From: an archaeon
GTDB lineage: Archaea; Thermoproteota; Nitrososphaeria; Nitrososphaerales; CADDZS01
Direction of reading: 5' to 3'
NCBI GenBank assembly: GCA_021806865.1
Contig: JAKAPU010000077.1
Coordinates: 1-11,540 of the forward strand
Length of the DNA stretch: 11,540 bases
Positions 5,008 to 11,535 of the stretch are shown one piece after another (within the stretch, counting starts at the first letter, position 1; each line of letters starts with the position of its first letter). The notes beneath the pieces were generated by a model. It made no database searches. It was not told where the DNA came from and saw only the letters and a list, made by a program, of their open reading frames with translations. Made by a program: the position numbers and the translations under genes.

Positions 5008-5163
5008 CTACTCAGAGTCTTCCGATCTTAACCAAGCGATTAGCTCTTCCGCGTTCTTAGCCTCCTTGAAGCGTCCTTGCTTGAGCTCCCTAAGACTTTC
5101 CTTAACGTCCTTCTCTTCCTGTGGTGTGATTCGCTCGAGTTTGTGCTTCGAGGATGCCTTCAT
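5008..5163 (-). CDS. relB: RelB-like antitoxin
   Basis: From the ATG at 5161-5163 this gives 51 residues: a basic start (MKASSKHKLERITPQEEKDV), then the helix ESLRELKQGRFKEAKNAEEL, then IAWLRSEDSE. The 'E.kdV.esl.elK.Gr...knaeEli.wL' pattern is that of short archaeal/bacterial RelB antitoxins, which wrap around RelE. A longer frame reaches 5277, but a strong TATA-like box at 5192-5199 lies inside it, with spacing that fits the ATG at 5163. The partner relE is immediately downstream and broken by a stop codon. The antitoxin frame is intact. Confidence 0.82.
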   Translation of the reverse strand: MKASSKHKLERITPQEEKDVKESLRELKQGRFKEAKNAEELIAWLRSEDSE

Positions 5164-5191
5164 GATTCGGGCATTCGTTGGAACGCGGATG

Positions 5192-5199
5192 TATAAAAA
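5192..5199 (-). promoter_or_regulatory. TATA-like box for the relBE operon
   Basis: The minus strand reads TTTTTATA about 33 bases before the ATG at 5163, predicting transcription from near 5170. Confidence 0.5.
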
Positions 5200-5580
5200 C
5201 CAAATTACCTTTTTCTGTCGCATAAATCGTGTAGCCCTATTAGCACGTGATCGCCTAGTTTTTCCGTGCGAGCTCATTAAATATCATTACGAGTTACGTA
5301 AACTGATGGTTGCGAATGAAATGTTCCATTTTGTGATCTAATAGAAATTCGTATTGGTCGAGAAAATTCACTCATTTGTTAGCGGTCTGTTCACATTCCT
5401 TTGACTTCAAGGATTTTCTTTCTTGATCCATGTGCGAAACCTCATGCCTCTGATGCTTATGCTCTGTCTAAAGTCGGGATGGCGGCGGAAAATAGTAAAA
5501 CAGGTTTCACTAAATTGCACTTGAGTAGTTTTACTCGGTTCATTTTTCCTCTCCGATTGTTCCTCGATCTTACCAAAACA

Positions 5581-5596
5581 CACCAAAAATTTGGTG
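5581..5596 (+). repeat. Perfect inverted repeat in a gene-poor stretch
   Basis: CACCAAA-AA-TTTGGTG, 7-base arms around two A's. It is the only structure I see in 5278-5625, a roughly 350-base A/T-rich stretch with no recognisable gene. It lies about 30 bases beyond the stop of the ATPase relic (5626) and could be an operator left from a lost gene or a binding site. Confidence 0.4.
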
Positions 5597-5625
5597 AGAT
5601 ATGGTTAGTTGCGACCCAAGTCTCG

Positions 5626-5841
5626 CTAATGCCTTCGTAATATGTACTCGCGAAACAAGGGAAGAGCAAAACCATAATACCCTTTTTTCGACTTGTAGAC
5701 GAGATCCTTGTCAACCAACCTATTCAAAAGGTTGAGTAATGTTTGATAATCGCGGTTCTCTCCGAGATTCTTCTGTATGTCAAGCGTTTTCAAATTCTTT
5801 TCTCCAAGCCTCGCCATCGCAAACAGTATTGATTGCTCAGA
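5626..5841 (-). pseudogene. C-terminal winged-helix fragment of an archaeal ATPase
   Basis: The minus strand encodes SEQSILFAMARLGEKNLKTL, then DIQKNLGENRDYQTLLNLLN, RLVDKDLVYKSKKGYYGFAL and PLFREYILRRH before TAG at 5626-5628. The pattern 'ILFAMArlGe', 'LLnrLVdKdLVyk.kkGyYgFalPLFreYIlrr' is the C-terminal winged helix of archaeal AAA ATPases (the PF01637 type), which are normally about 350-450 residues. The P-loop and ATPase core are absent, so this is only the 3' end; an internal ATG at 5815-5817 would allow a 63-residue piece. It is in the same frame as the antitoxin ORF just upstream, separated only by that gene's TGA (5863-5865). Confidence 0.75.
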
Positions 5842-5862
5842 TGGTGAACTCCGACTTGTAGC

Positions 5863-6087
5863 TCATTCCGTGCTTCTCTTTCGCAGGTCTTTTGTAGAAA
5901 CTTTGACAGTCATTCCTCGGCAGGCTTCGCTCAATCCTTTCTTGAGGTTTTTCTTGAATCTAGGATTCGACAGCATCTCCAGTGTGTCCACAAAATCATC
6001 CAAGTCTTCCTTCGTCTTTACTAGCATGCGAAGGGCATCCTTGGCCATCTTTGGATCCTCGAGTATTTTATAGTCCACTTCGGCCAT
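5863..6087 (-). CDS. Probable orphan antitoxin
   Basis: From the ATG at 6085-6087 this gives 74 residues: KILEDPKMAKDALRMLVKTK, then EDLDDFVDTLEMLSNPRFKK, then NLKKGLSEACRGMTVKVSTK and a basic end. It is helical with a 'sdP.f.k.lkkGl.e...G..v.vs...l' tail, the pattern of small archaeal antitoxins found beside PIN or RelE toxins. A strong TATA-like box at 6129-6136 implies a start at 6087 rather than the longer frame reaching 6210; the leader contains AGGTG about 9 bases before the ATG. No toxin follows, only the ATPase relic. Family name not recognised. Confidence 0.6.
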   Translation of the reverse strand: MAEVDYKILEDPKMAKDALRMLVKTKEDLDDFVDTLEMLSNPRFKKNLKKGLSEACRGMTVKVSTKDLRKRSTE

Positions 6088-6128
6088 CTTTGACACCTTT
6101 TGTCTGGAATCGTAGTTGTCTTGGAGTC

Positions 6129-6136
6129 TTATATAG
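6129..6136 (-). promoter_or_regulatory. TATA box for the 5863-6087 gene
   Basis: The minus strand reads CTATATAAG in this position, the best TATA match in the window, about 46 bases before the ATG at 6087. It fits a leader of about 20 bases. Confidence 0.55.
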
Positions 6137-6210
6137 TTGGAGTACTTTCGTGGACTACGTTGCGCAATCCACTTTGGGCGGCTTCTGATAGATGGGAATT
6201 CGACAACCAT

Positions 6211-6273
6211 CCCAAAGCTACTTTTTGACTAAAGAAACTTTTGCATGTTTGGCGTGCAATCACTGCGCAGAGA
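6211..6273 (+). repeat. Dispersed repeat copy R6
   Basis: CAAAGCTACTTTTTGACT, then AAAGAAACTTTTGCATG, then TTTGGCGTGCAATCACTGCG: the best match to R2 over its first 60 bases. It ends about 15 bases beyond the 3' end of the DUF2283-like gene (stop 6288). Confidence 0.75.
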
Positions 6274-6287
6274 ATTGAAAACTGCGA

Positions 6288-6542
6288 TCACGCAAGCTGC
6301 GCGATGTCCATGATTTCGATTGCGACGAGTTGGTCGCTGTCTTCTTTGTAGAAGAATATCACCAACCCGTCCTCGGAAGGCTCCCCAACCGGGTTACCCA
6401 CGTGCTCGAACCTGATGTAAAGGTCTCCCTTGGTTCCGTAGTCCAATGCGACGACCTTCCGCGGCAGTTTAAGGCGGTACCTCTTCTCCACCTTCTCCAA
6501 AATCCCCGACACGTCGATATCAAGAATTGTGCCCGGGAGCAA
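6288..6542 (-). CDS. DUF2283-like protein, orphan
   Basis: The C-terminal part reads VVALDYGTKGDLYIRFEHVG, then EDGLVIFFYKEDSDQLVAIE and IMDIAQLA, a diverged DUF2283 pattern (D.lyIrF..., D.divaiEildas). I chose the TTG at 6540-6542 (84 residues): the minus strand has TATAAAAC read as GTTTTATA at 6597-6604 and a GGAGGT ribosome site at 6555-6560, both placed for this start. A GTG at 6656 would extend it to 122 residues but would start upstream of that box and inside the operator of the divergent AbrB gene. No DUF4258 partner follows; the gene ends near repeat R6. Probable antitoxin-like protein, role uncertain. Confidence 0.65.
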   Translation of the reverse strand: MLPGTILDIDVSGILEKVEKRYRLKLPRKVVALDYGTKGDLYIRFEHVGNPVGEPSEDGLVIFFYKEDSDQLVAIEIMDIAQLA

Positions 6543-6596
6543 GAGTCTAACCGTACCTCCTTCGTTTTCTCTTAGAGTTTGTAATGTAGGCCGTCC

Positions 6597-6604
6597 TATA
6601 AAAC
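6597..6604 (-). promoter_or_regulatory. TATA-like box for the DUF2283-like gene
   Basis: The minus strand reads GTTTTATA. With transcription starting near 6574, the GGAGGT at 6555-6560 falls in the leader, which decides for the TTG start at 6542 over the GTG at 6656. Confidence 0.45.
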
Positions 6605-6636
6605 ATACATCGTCTTCAAACTCGTAATGAAGAAAG

Positions 6637-6645
6637 TGATAAATG
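6637..6645 (+). promoter_or_regulatory. TATA-like box for the AbrB-PIN operon
   Basis: TGATAAATG about 50 bases before the ATG at 6690. The predicted transcription start, near 6667, falls inside the inverted repeat at 6653-6676. Confidence 0.35.
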
Positions 6646-6652
6646 CTCGGGA

Positions 6653-6676
6653 GCACTACTTGCTTCGTCGTAGTGC
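6653..6676 (+). promoter_or_regulatory. Operator candidate for the AbrB-PIN operon
   Basis: GCACTAC-N10-GTAGTGC, perfect 7-base arms 10 bases apart, 14 bases before the AbrB start codon. AbrB-fold antitoxins repress their own operons by binding paired half-sites, so this is the likely autoregulatory site. Confidence 0.6.
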
Positions 6677-6689
6677 ATAGGCATCTGGT

Positions 6690-6920
6690 ATGACAGAGGA
6701 AGTAGTAGTAACAAGGAAAGGCCAGACCACAATACCTGCAAAACTTCGATTGAAATACAAGATCAGGCGAGGCACCAAGCTCGAGGTGGTAGACACGAAA
6801 AAAGGAATACTGCTGAAACCAAAGGCCTCGCTGTACGACGCGGCTGGTTCCGCCTCTTCAGAGGCATCCGTGGCTCAGATGAAGAAGCTTCTTGAGAAGT
6901 TAAGGAACGAGGATGCCTAA
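6690..6920 (+). CDS. vapB: AbrB/SpoVT-type antitoxin (VapB)
   Basis: A 76-residue protein. Residues 4-48 are the swapped-hairpin AbrB domain (VVVTRKGQTTIPAKLRLKYK, IRRGTKLEVVDTKKGILLKP). Residues 49-76 are a linker and a helix (VAQMKKLLEKLRNEDA) that probably seats in the PIN toxin. It binds DNA as a dimer and neutralises the VapC encoded next, overlapping by 8 bases (6913-6920). A palindromic operator candidate lies just upstream. Its first half is duplicated as a relic at 2014-2110. The frame is intact. Confidence 0.9.
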   Translation: MTEEVVVTRKGQTTIPAKLRLKYKIRRGTKLEVVDTKKGILLKPKASLYDAAGSASSEASVAQMKKLLEKLRNEDA

Positions 6921-7314
6921 GAACGAATCCTTGCTTTACGATACGCGGTTTTTCGTGGAGCATTTCTATTCGAACAGCACGAAAACTCTTGCGGCGACCA
7001 GGGCGGAGATCGAATCATCCAGTCAGAAATTCGTCTCCGTAATTACGTTGCACGAATTCTACCGGTTGAATCTCGAGAGGCAGGACAGAGAGGTTGCAAA
7101 GCTTCGCACGGAAATGATCAGGGACAACTTCAGATCGGTTGATGTCAACTCAGAGATCTCTGTCCAGGGAGCGGAACTGAGGAAAAAGTACTCGATGCCA
7201 ATGGGAGATAGCCTGATTGCGTCCACGGCGAAAGTGCTAGGATGCATCTGCGTCACTGACGATCCTCACTTGAGGAAGATCAAAGAAATCAGGTCCAGAT
7301 GGATACGTTCCTGA
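6913..7314 (+). CDS. vapC: PIN-domain ribonuclease toxin (VapC)
   Basis: A 133-residue PIN protein. The four acidic positions are present: D10 (LLYDTRFF), E48 (TLHEFYRL), D99 (MPMGDSLIAS) and D116/D117 (VTDDPHL). The GDSLIASTAKVLGCICVTDD block is typical of VapC. It is expected to cleave RNA when released from the AbrB antitoxin. It overlaps the antitoxin gene by 8 bases and is complete. Repeat R7 begins on the base after its stop codon. With 2236-3017 this is the only complete TA pair in the window. Confidence 0.9.
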   Translation: MPKNESLLYDTRFFVEHFYSNSTKTLAATRAEIESSSQKFVSVITLHEFYRLNLERQDREVAKLRTEMIRDNFRSVDVNSEISVQGAELRKKYSMPMGDSLIASTAKVLGCICVTDDPHLRKIKEIRSRWIRS

Positions 7315-7380
7315 GTTTCAAAGATACCTTTTGACTGAAAGAACTTTTGGATGGTTGGCTGTGCAATCAACACAAGAGAC
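7315..7380 (+). repeat. Dispersed repeat copy R7
   Basis: GTTTCAAAGATACCTTTTGAC, then GAAAGAACTTTTGGATGGTT, then GTGCAATCAAC. It starts immediately after the vapC stop and marks the border between the TA island and the glycan genes. Confidence 0.7.
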
Positions 7381-7412
7381 CGATGGTTGTCAGAACAGTG
7401 GTCTTGTTTCAT

Positions 7413-7420
7413 ACTTAAAA
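7413..7420 (+). promoter_or_regulatory. TATA-like box for the GT4 gene
   Basis: ACTTAAAA about 29 bases before the TTG at 7446, predicting an essentially leaderless transcript and supporting that TTG start. Confidence 0.45.
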
Positions 7421-7445
7421 GCAAACCACAAAGGAATTTGTTCGC

Positions 7446-8582
7446 TTGAAGATCTGCCTCGTCAATAGTTTCTATCCGCCCTACATTGGCGGGGCGGAGA
7501 CGTACGTAGCCAGCCTTGCTCATGCACTTGCTCGCAGGGGACACGAGGTCACGGTCTACTGCTCTGATCGCCCTCTAAAAGCTGGAGAGAGCTTTGTTGA
7601 TCGAGTCAAAGTGATCAGGATGCGCACGCCCTTCACTTTTTACGGCACTCCGATGGTTGTTTTTCCTCCGAGCTTCTTTTCAAGGGATTATGACGTTATA
7701 CACGCAAACTTTCCCAGCCCCTACCTTGCTGCATTCGCTGCGTTTGTTAGCAAAGTACGAGACATTCCTTCGGTACTCACCTGGCACAACGATCTGCCTC
7801 CCGTCACCTCGTTTGCTGGAGTCCTTGTTTCGATGCATGACAAGATCGCTCCTTCGTATCTCAACGTCTACGACAGGATAATTGCAACGACCGGCGTGTA
7901 CGCGAAACGCTCCGAGATCCTGCGCAGATCCGCGGAGAAGGTCACGGTGATAAGAAACGGCGTGGACACAAAGAGGTTCAATACTTTTGTGAGCGGAGAT
8001 CGGGTGAGAGAGATGCACCACCTAACGGGGAAGAAGGTGGTGTTGTTCGTCGGCGCTTTGACGACGTGGCACGCTTACAAGGGTGTGGATGTCCTGCTGA
8101 ACGCCTTTTCTCTCGTGGTAAAGAAGAGTGCTGATTCTTCGCTGCTCGTGGTCGGCGGTGGGAACATGCTCGGATACTACAAGAAGATGGCTTTGGATCT
8201 GGGAGTTTCTGATCGGGTCATGTTTGCTGGAAGGGTGGATGATGATTCTTTGCCGGAGTACTACGCCGCCTGCGATCTCTGCGTGCTTCCGAGCAAGGAT
8301 TCCTCGGAGGGCTTTGGGCTGGTGCTAGTGGAAGCTATGGCGTGCGGTAAGGCTGTGATTGGATCGAGAGTCGGCGGGATAGTTGATGTGATCAAGGATC
8401 GGGAAAATGGATTGATTGTGCCGCCTGGTGATGTTGGTGCATTGTCTAGTGCGATGCTTTCGTTGCTCGAAGATGATGGTTTGCGGTCCACGATGGGAAA
8501 TGCTGGAAGATCATTTGCAGAGAGCAATGATTGGGACAGGGTGGCTGAAAGAGTTGAAACAGTTTATCACGAAATCCTTTGA
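7446..8582 (+). CDS. GT4-family glycosyltransferase
   Basis: A 378-residue GT-B fold glycosyltransferase of family GT4, probably cytoplasmic and membrane-associated, moving a sugar from a nucleotide donor to a lipid-linked or glycan acceptor. The N-terminal domain opens MKICLVNSFYPPYIGGAETY (the glycine-rich acceptor loop) followed by LAHALARRGHEVTVY; TWHNDLPP near residue 112 fits the usual H-N position. The domain boundary is IRNGVDTKRF (169-178). The donor domain has VLFVGAL, YKGVDVLLNAF, and the E-x7-E motif SSEGFGLVLVEAMACG (E288 and E296), followed by SRVGGIVDVI. Start is TTG at 7446, supported by the promoter. The methyltransferase gene follows after 13 bases, so they are probably cotranscribed. 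Substrate unknown. Confidence 0.92.
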   Translation: MKICLVNSFYPPYIGGAETYVASLAHALARRGHEVTVYCSDRPLKAGESFVDRVKVIRMRTPFTFYGTPMVVFPPSFFSRDYDVIHANFPSPYLAAFAAFVSKVRDIPSVLTWHNDLPPVTSFAGVLVSMHDKIAPSYLNVYDRIIATTGVYAKRSEILRRSAEKVTVIRNGVDTKRFNTFVSGDRVREMHHLTGKKVVLFVGALTTWHAYKGVDVLLNAFSLVVKKSADSSLLVVGGGNMLGYYKKMALDLGVSDRVMFAGRVDDDSLPEYYAACDLCVLPSKDSSEGFGLVLVEAMACGKAVIGSRVGGIVDVIKDRENGLIVPPGDVGALSSAMLSLLEDDGLRSTMGNAGRSFAESNDWDRVAERVETVYHEIL

Positions 8583-8595
8583 GTCGTGAGCTCCC

Positions 8596-9324
8596 TTGGA
8601 TGTGGAAGAACTAGAGAAGACGTGGGACGAGATGGCAGCGCGCGATCCACTCTGGGCGGTGCTCACGTGGCCCGAGAAGTACGGGAACAGGTGGCGGGTG
8701 GATGATTTCTTTGCAAATGGGAGAGTCGAAGCTGAAGAGATTGAGCACCATCTCAGGTCCACTCATCCGAGCGTGCCTCGAAGAAAGGCGCTCGACTTTG
8801 GCTGCGGCGTGGGGAGGGTAGCCCAGGCGCTTGCCTCATACTTTGGAGAAGTGATCGGCGTGGACGTGTCTCCCAAGATGATCGAGCTAGCAAAGAGGTA
8901 TGATAATACTTCAAAGTGTACTTTTGTTGCAAATCCAAAGCCAGATCTGAGCATGTTTGAAGACGGCACCTTTGATCTTGTCTACTCCAACATTACTCTT
9001 CAGCACATGGACAAGCGACTGATTGAACTGTACCTGAAGGAGTTTTTGCGCGTCGTGTCTTCTGATGGAATAGTTGTCTTTCAGCTTCTCAGCCACAGGG
9101 CTCCCACACTGAAGGCGCAGGTCCTGAGGCTCTTGCCCTACTCGCTTTACAGAAAGATCTCCCATCCTGGATGGCCGATCGTTCCCATGAACGCTATCAG
9201 AAAGGAGAGGCTCCTGGGATTGCTCGGAGGTAAGGTCTTGCACGTCGAGAGAGATCTTGGCCGGCGGTCCGAACTGGGTGAGCTACAGGTACTGCGTCTC
9301 GAAGTGAGCTACTTGGTTACGTAG
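8596..9324 (+). CDS. Class I SAM-dependent methyltransferase
   Basis: A 242-residue Rossmann methyltransferase. Motif I is ALDFGCGVGRVAQAL (residues 65-79), the acidic end of strand 2 is VIGVDVSPKMIELAKRY (87-102, D90), and motif IV is FDLVYSNITLQHMDK (126-140). A helical N-terminal part (MDVEELEKTWDEMAARDPLW) resembles the paralogue at 9309-10007. The start is TTG at 8596, 13 bases after the GT4 stop. Its position suggests methylation of a sugar on the glycan assembled by the neighbouring transferases; this is inference. Its last 16 bases overlap the convergent paralogue. Confidence 0.9.
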   Translation: MDVEELEKTWDEMAARDPLWAVLTWPEKYGNRWRVDDFFANGRVEAEEIEHHLRSTHPSVPRRKALDFGCGVGRVAQALASYFGEVIGVDVSPKMIELAKRYDNTSKCTFVANPKPDLSMFEDGTFDLVYSNITLQHMDKRLIELYLKEFLRVVSSDGIVVFQLLSHRAPTLKAQVLRLLPYSLYRKISHPGWPIVPMNAIRKERLLGLLGGKVLHVERDLGRRSELGELQVLRLEVSYLVT

Positions 9325-10007
9325 TAGAAGAAATCGGTCCAACCTGGTGCATTCGTCGAGTCTTCTATCTTGATCAATTTTCCTTTTTCCTTTAGTATTA
9401 GGGCCTTTACTTCGTCTTGCCTTATTCCGTACATCTCCATCACCGGACCTGAACTTATTTTGGTTCTTACGCTGTTTGTGGCGTGTATTCCCTTCTGCAT
9501 GAAGCGCTTCACTCCCTGGCGTTCGCTCGGAAGCTGGAATACTAGCAGTCCGTTTGGTGAAAGTATTCTCAGGAACTCTATGAGGTAGTTCTTCGAGTAT
9601 TCTGGTTCTATATGCTGGAGAGTTCTCGCGGAGTAGATGAGATCAAAGTAATCGTCCTCGAAGGCTTTGAGGTCTGCTGTTTCGTTGAGATAGAATTTAC
9701 AGTTCTTGCAGTCGTCGTTGTACTGTATTGCTAGATCTATCATGCGCTTTGAAATGTCCACTCCGATCACCTGTTCGAAGTGATCTGCTAGGGCTCTCGA
9801 GAGCCTTCCTAACCCGCAGCCAAAGTCGAGAGCTCTTCCTCTCTCAAAGTGGATCTGCTTTGTTTTTTCCAAGAGCTCGGAGATCTCCTTGGATCCGGTT
9901 TCGAAGAACTCTTTTTGGTTCCAGTTTGCTTTCTCCGTGAGTATGGCAGACATCGGGTCAGAGTCTGCAAATTCGTTCCAATTCTTCTTTGTGTCTTGTA
10001 GCCTCAA
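9309..10007 (-). CDS. Class I SAM-dependent methyltransferase, paralogue of 8596-9324
   Basis: A 232-residue methyltransferase with the same layout as its convergent neighbour: motif I ALDFGCGLGRLSRAL (residues 59-73), VIGVDISKRMIDLAIQY (80-96, D84), motif IV FDLIYSARTLQHIEPEY (121-137), then EFLRILSPNGLLVFQLPSER. The two N-termini also align (KNWNEFADSDPMSAILT versus KTWDEMAARDPLWAVLT). Start is TTG at 10005-10007, with a TATA-like ATAGAC-type box about 38 bases upstream. The C-terminus differs and ends FFYYVTK. Probably modifies a different position or sugar of the same glycan; substrate unknown. Confidence 0.9.
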   Translation of the reverse strand: MRLQDTKKNWNEFADSDPMSAILTEKANWNQKEFFETGSKEISELLEKTKQIHFERGRALDFGCGLGRLSRALADHFEQVIGVDISKRMIDLAIQYNDDCKNCKFYLNETADLKAFEDDYFDLIYSARTLQHIEPEYSKNYLIEFLRILSPNGLLVFQLPSERQGVKRFMQKGIHATNSVRTKISSGPVMEMYGIRQDEVKALILKEKGKLIKIEDSTNAPGWTDFFYYVTK

Positions 10008-10212
10008 TTCGTGTGAATCTCCGATTTGGAGTCTGTTCTAGTCTATACTCGATGCTTTTGTATTGTGGTTTAACCTTTGTAGTTTACTAATGCGTACTTG
10101 TGCTAAAAATATGCTCCCATTCGAATGATGCATATTGCGAGGCTATCTGAATTAACACATTTTAACGTCAGTCAATCTGAAATGCAAAAAGCCAGACCTG
10201 TTTGGCGACCCA

Positions 10213-11535
10213 GTGAAAGCTAGCAAATTGAGATTTCGAACGGTACTAATCATAGGACTTGCTCTGCGGCTGGCTATCGCGCCCTTCTTTGCACATCCTT
10301 TCGATGTCTATGCGTGGTACGTGAACGGGCAGAACTTTGTGAATGGAGTGTATCCATTCTGGACGTACTTTGTGCCCTATAGTTACTCGCTCTTTCTTTT
10401 TGCTTTTCCAGCGACGCTTCTGTTTGATTTCCTCTCAAAGTTTGTGCCCACGTTCAGCATGCCGATGTCCTCCTTGAATCCGATACTGAATCCTGGCGCT
10501 CCGTGGAACATCACTGTGGTTCCAGGGATACTGTTTGATCTGCTGGTGAAGCTGCCTTTGATTGCTTCGGATGCGTTGATTGCTTATTTGCTCTACAAGT
10601 TTGTTTTGAAGCATGTAGGTGATGAGAAATCGGCTCTCTTTGTTTCTGCACTCTGGTTCCTCAATCCGCTGACGATATGGATCTCTTCTGGTTGGGGCAT
10701 GTTCGATACACTCCCAACCTTGTTTACGGTGCTTTCTTTGTACTTTGCTTTAGAGAAGAGGTTTGAACTTGCGGGGATATCGGTTGCTGTCGCGATTGCT
10801 ATGAAGTACTACGCTGTGGTGCTGGTTATACCTCTCATGATACTCTCTTTGATGAATGATGGGAAGATTAGAACAGCGAAGGTCTTTCTCTATACAGGTC
10901 TGTCTTGTGCGATCCTGTTCCTGCCGTATCTGAGCAGGGTGCTAAGTGGTTTTAGCCAGACAATTAGCGGTGGTTCCACAACCGAGATACATTACTCCGG
11001 CCTTTCATTCTGGTCTGCATTGACTTTGTTTTATTCCAATTTCAATCAAGCCCTAATCGCATCCTTGCTGGTCGTTGTTTCACTTGCTTTGTCTTACGCG
11101 TGGATATGGAAGTATTGGAGTATGCAAGATATCACGACATTATCGACCATTGCATTCTTTCTTCCCGTGGCTTGTCTGCTTCTCTTTTACCAGTTTGTGG
11201 GGATGAATTTCTTTGTCTGGATATTGCCTTTCGCCGCGATTCTTTCCATGAAGGATAACTGGGGTAAGAGAGTGTATTGGATCTTGAGTTTGCTTGCACT
11301 CGTGTCTAGCTTGTCAGATGGTCTGTTACCGTACTACATGTTACCGATGTACCCGTGGATTGGCGGCTTTCTGGTTCACGTCATGAATATACTGACACCT
11401 TACAGAGTAGCTCCAACTGGTAATGTTGCTCAAGGGCTTTCCATAGGGAAGATCTATCTGGCTTCGTCAGGAATTTTGGCGTTCATCCTGGTAGCATTTA
11501 TGGCGATCCGGATCTCTCTTCGCAAACATATGTAG
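10213..11535 (+). CDS. Polytopic GT-C / GT87-like glycosyltransferase
   Basis: A 440-residue integral membrane protein with many hydrophobic segments, roughly at residues 9-27, 57-78, 104-134, 140-157, 167-180, 185-212, 222-240, 263-296, 309-345, 353-375 and 412-433. After the first segment an aspartate sits in the outer loop (HPFDVYAW, D31), the usual catalytic position of GT-C enzymes. The block NPLTIWISSGWGMFDTLPTL, then AIAMKYYAVVLVIPLMIL, is typical of GT87/PIG-M-like mannosyltransferases. Such enzymes take sugar from a polyprenyl-phosphate donor outside the membrane. The start is GTG at 10213; the upstream frame has no other usual start before a stop. Stop TAG is 5 bases from the window end. 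Substrate not determinable here. Confidence 0.82.
   Translation: MKASKLRFRTVLIIGLALRLAIAPFFAHPFDVYAWYVNGQNFVNGVYPFWTYFVPYSYSLFLFAFPATLLFDFLSKFVPTFSMPMSSLNPILNPGAPWNITVVPGILFDLLVKLPLIASDALIAYLLYKFVLKHVGDEKSALFVSALWFLNPLTIWISSGWGMFDTLPTLFTVLSLYFALEKRFELAGISVAVAIAMKYYAVVLVIPLMILSLMNDGKIRTAKVFLYTGLSCAILFLPYLSRVLSGFSQTISGGSTTEIHYSGLSFWSALTLFYSNFNQALIASLLVVVSLALSYAWIWKYWSMQDITTLSTIAFFLPVACLLLFYQFVGMNFFVWILPFAAILSMKDNWGKRVYWILSLLALVSSLSDGLLPYYMLPMYPWIGGFLVHVMNILTPYRVAPTGNVAQGLSIGKIYLASSGILAFILVAFMAIRISLRKHM

Noticed and set aside
4910..5341. A 143-codon plus-strand frame over relBE.
   Set aside because: It is antisense to recognisable RelB and RelE sequence, has no family features and looks like a shadow frame.
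5457..5714. 85-codon minus-strand frame in the gene-poor stretch.
   Set aside because: It overlaps the ATPase relic in another frame, has no promoter with proper spacing and no recognised motif.
538..7380. Repeats considered as a CRISPR array.
   Set aside because: Copies are 0.7-1.8 kb apart, vary in length and sequence, and are separated by genes, not spacers.
538..7380. Repeats considered as classical integron attC sites.
   Set aside because: Only short local stems are visible, not the paired long arms of attC, and no integrase gene is in the window. A non-classical cassette system remains possible.
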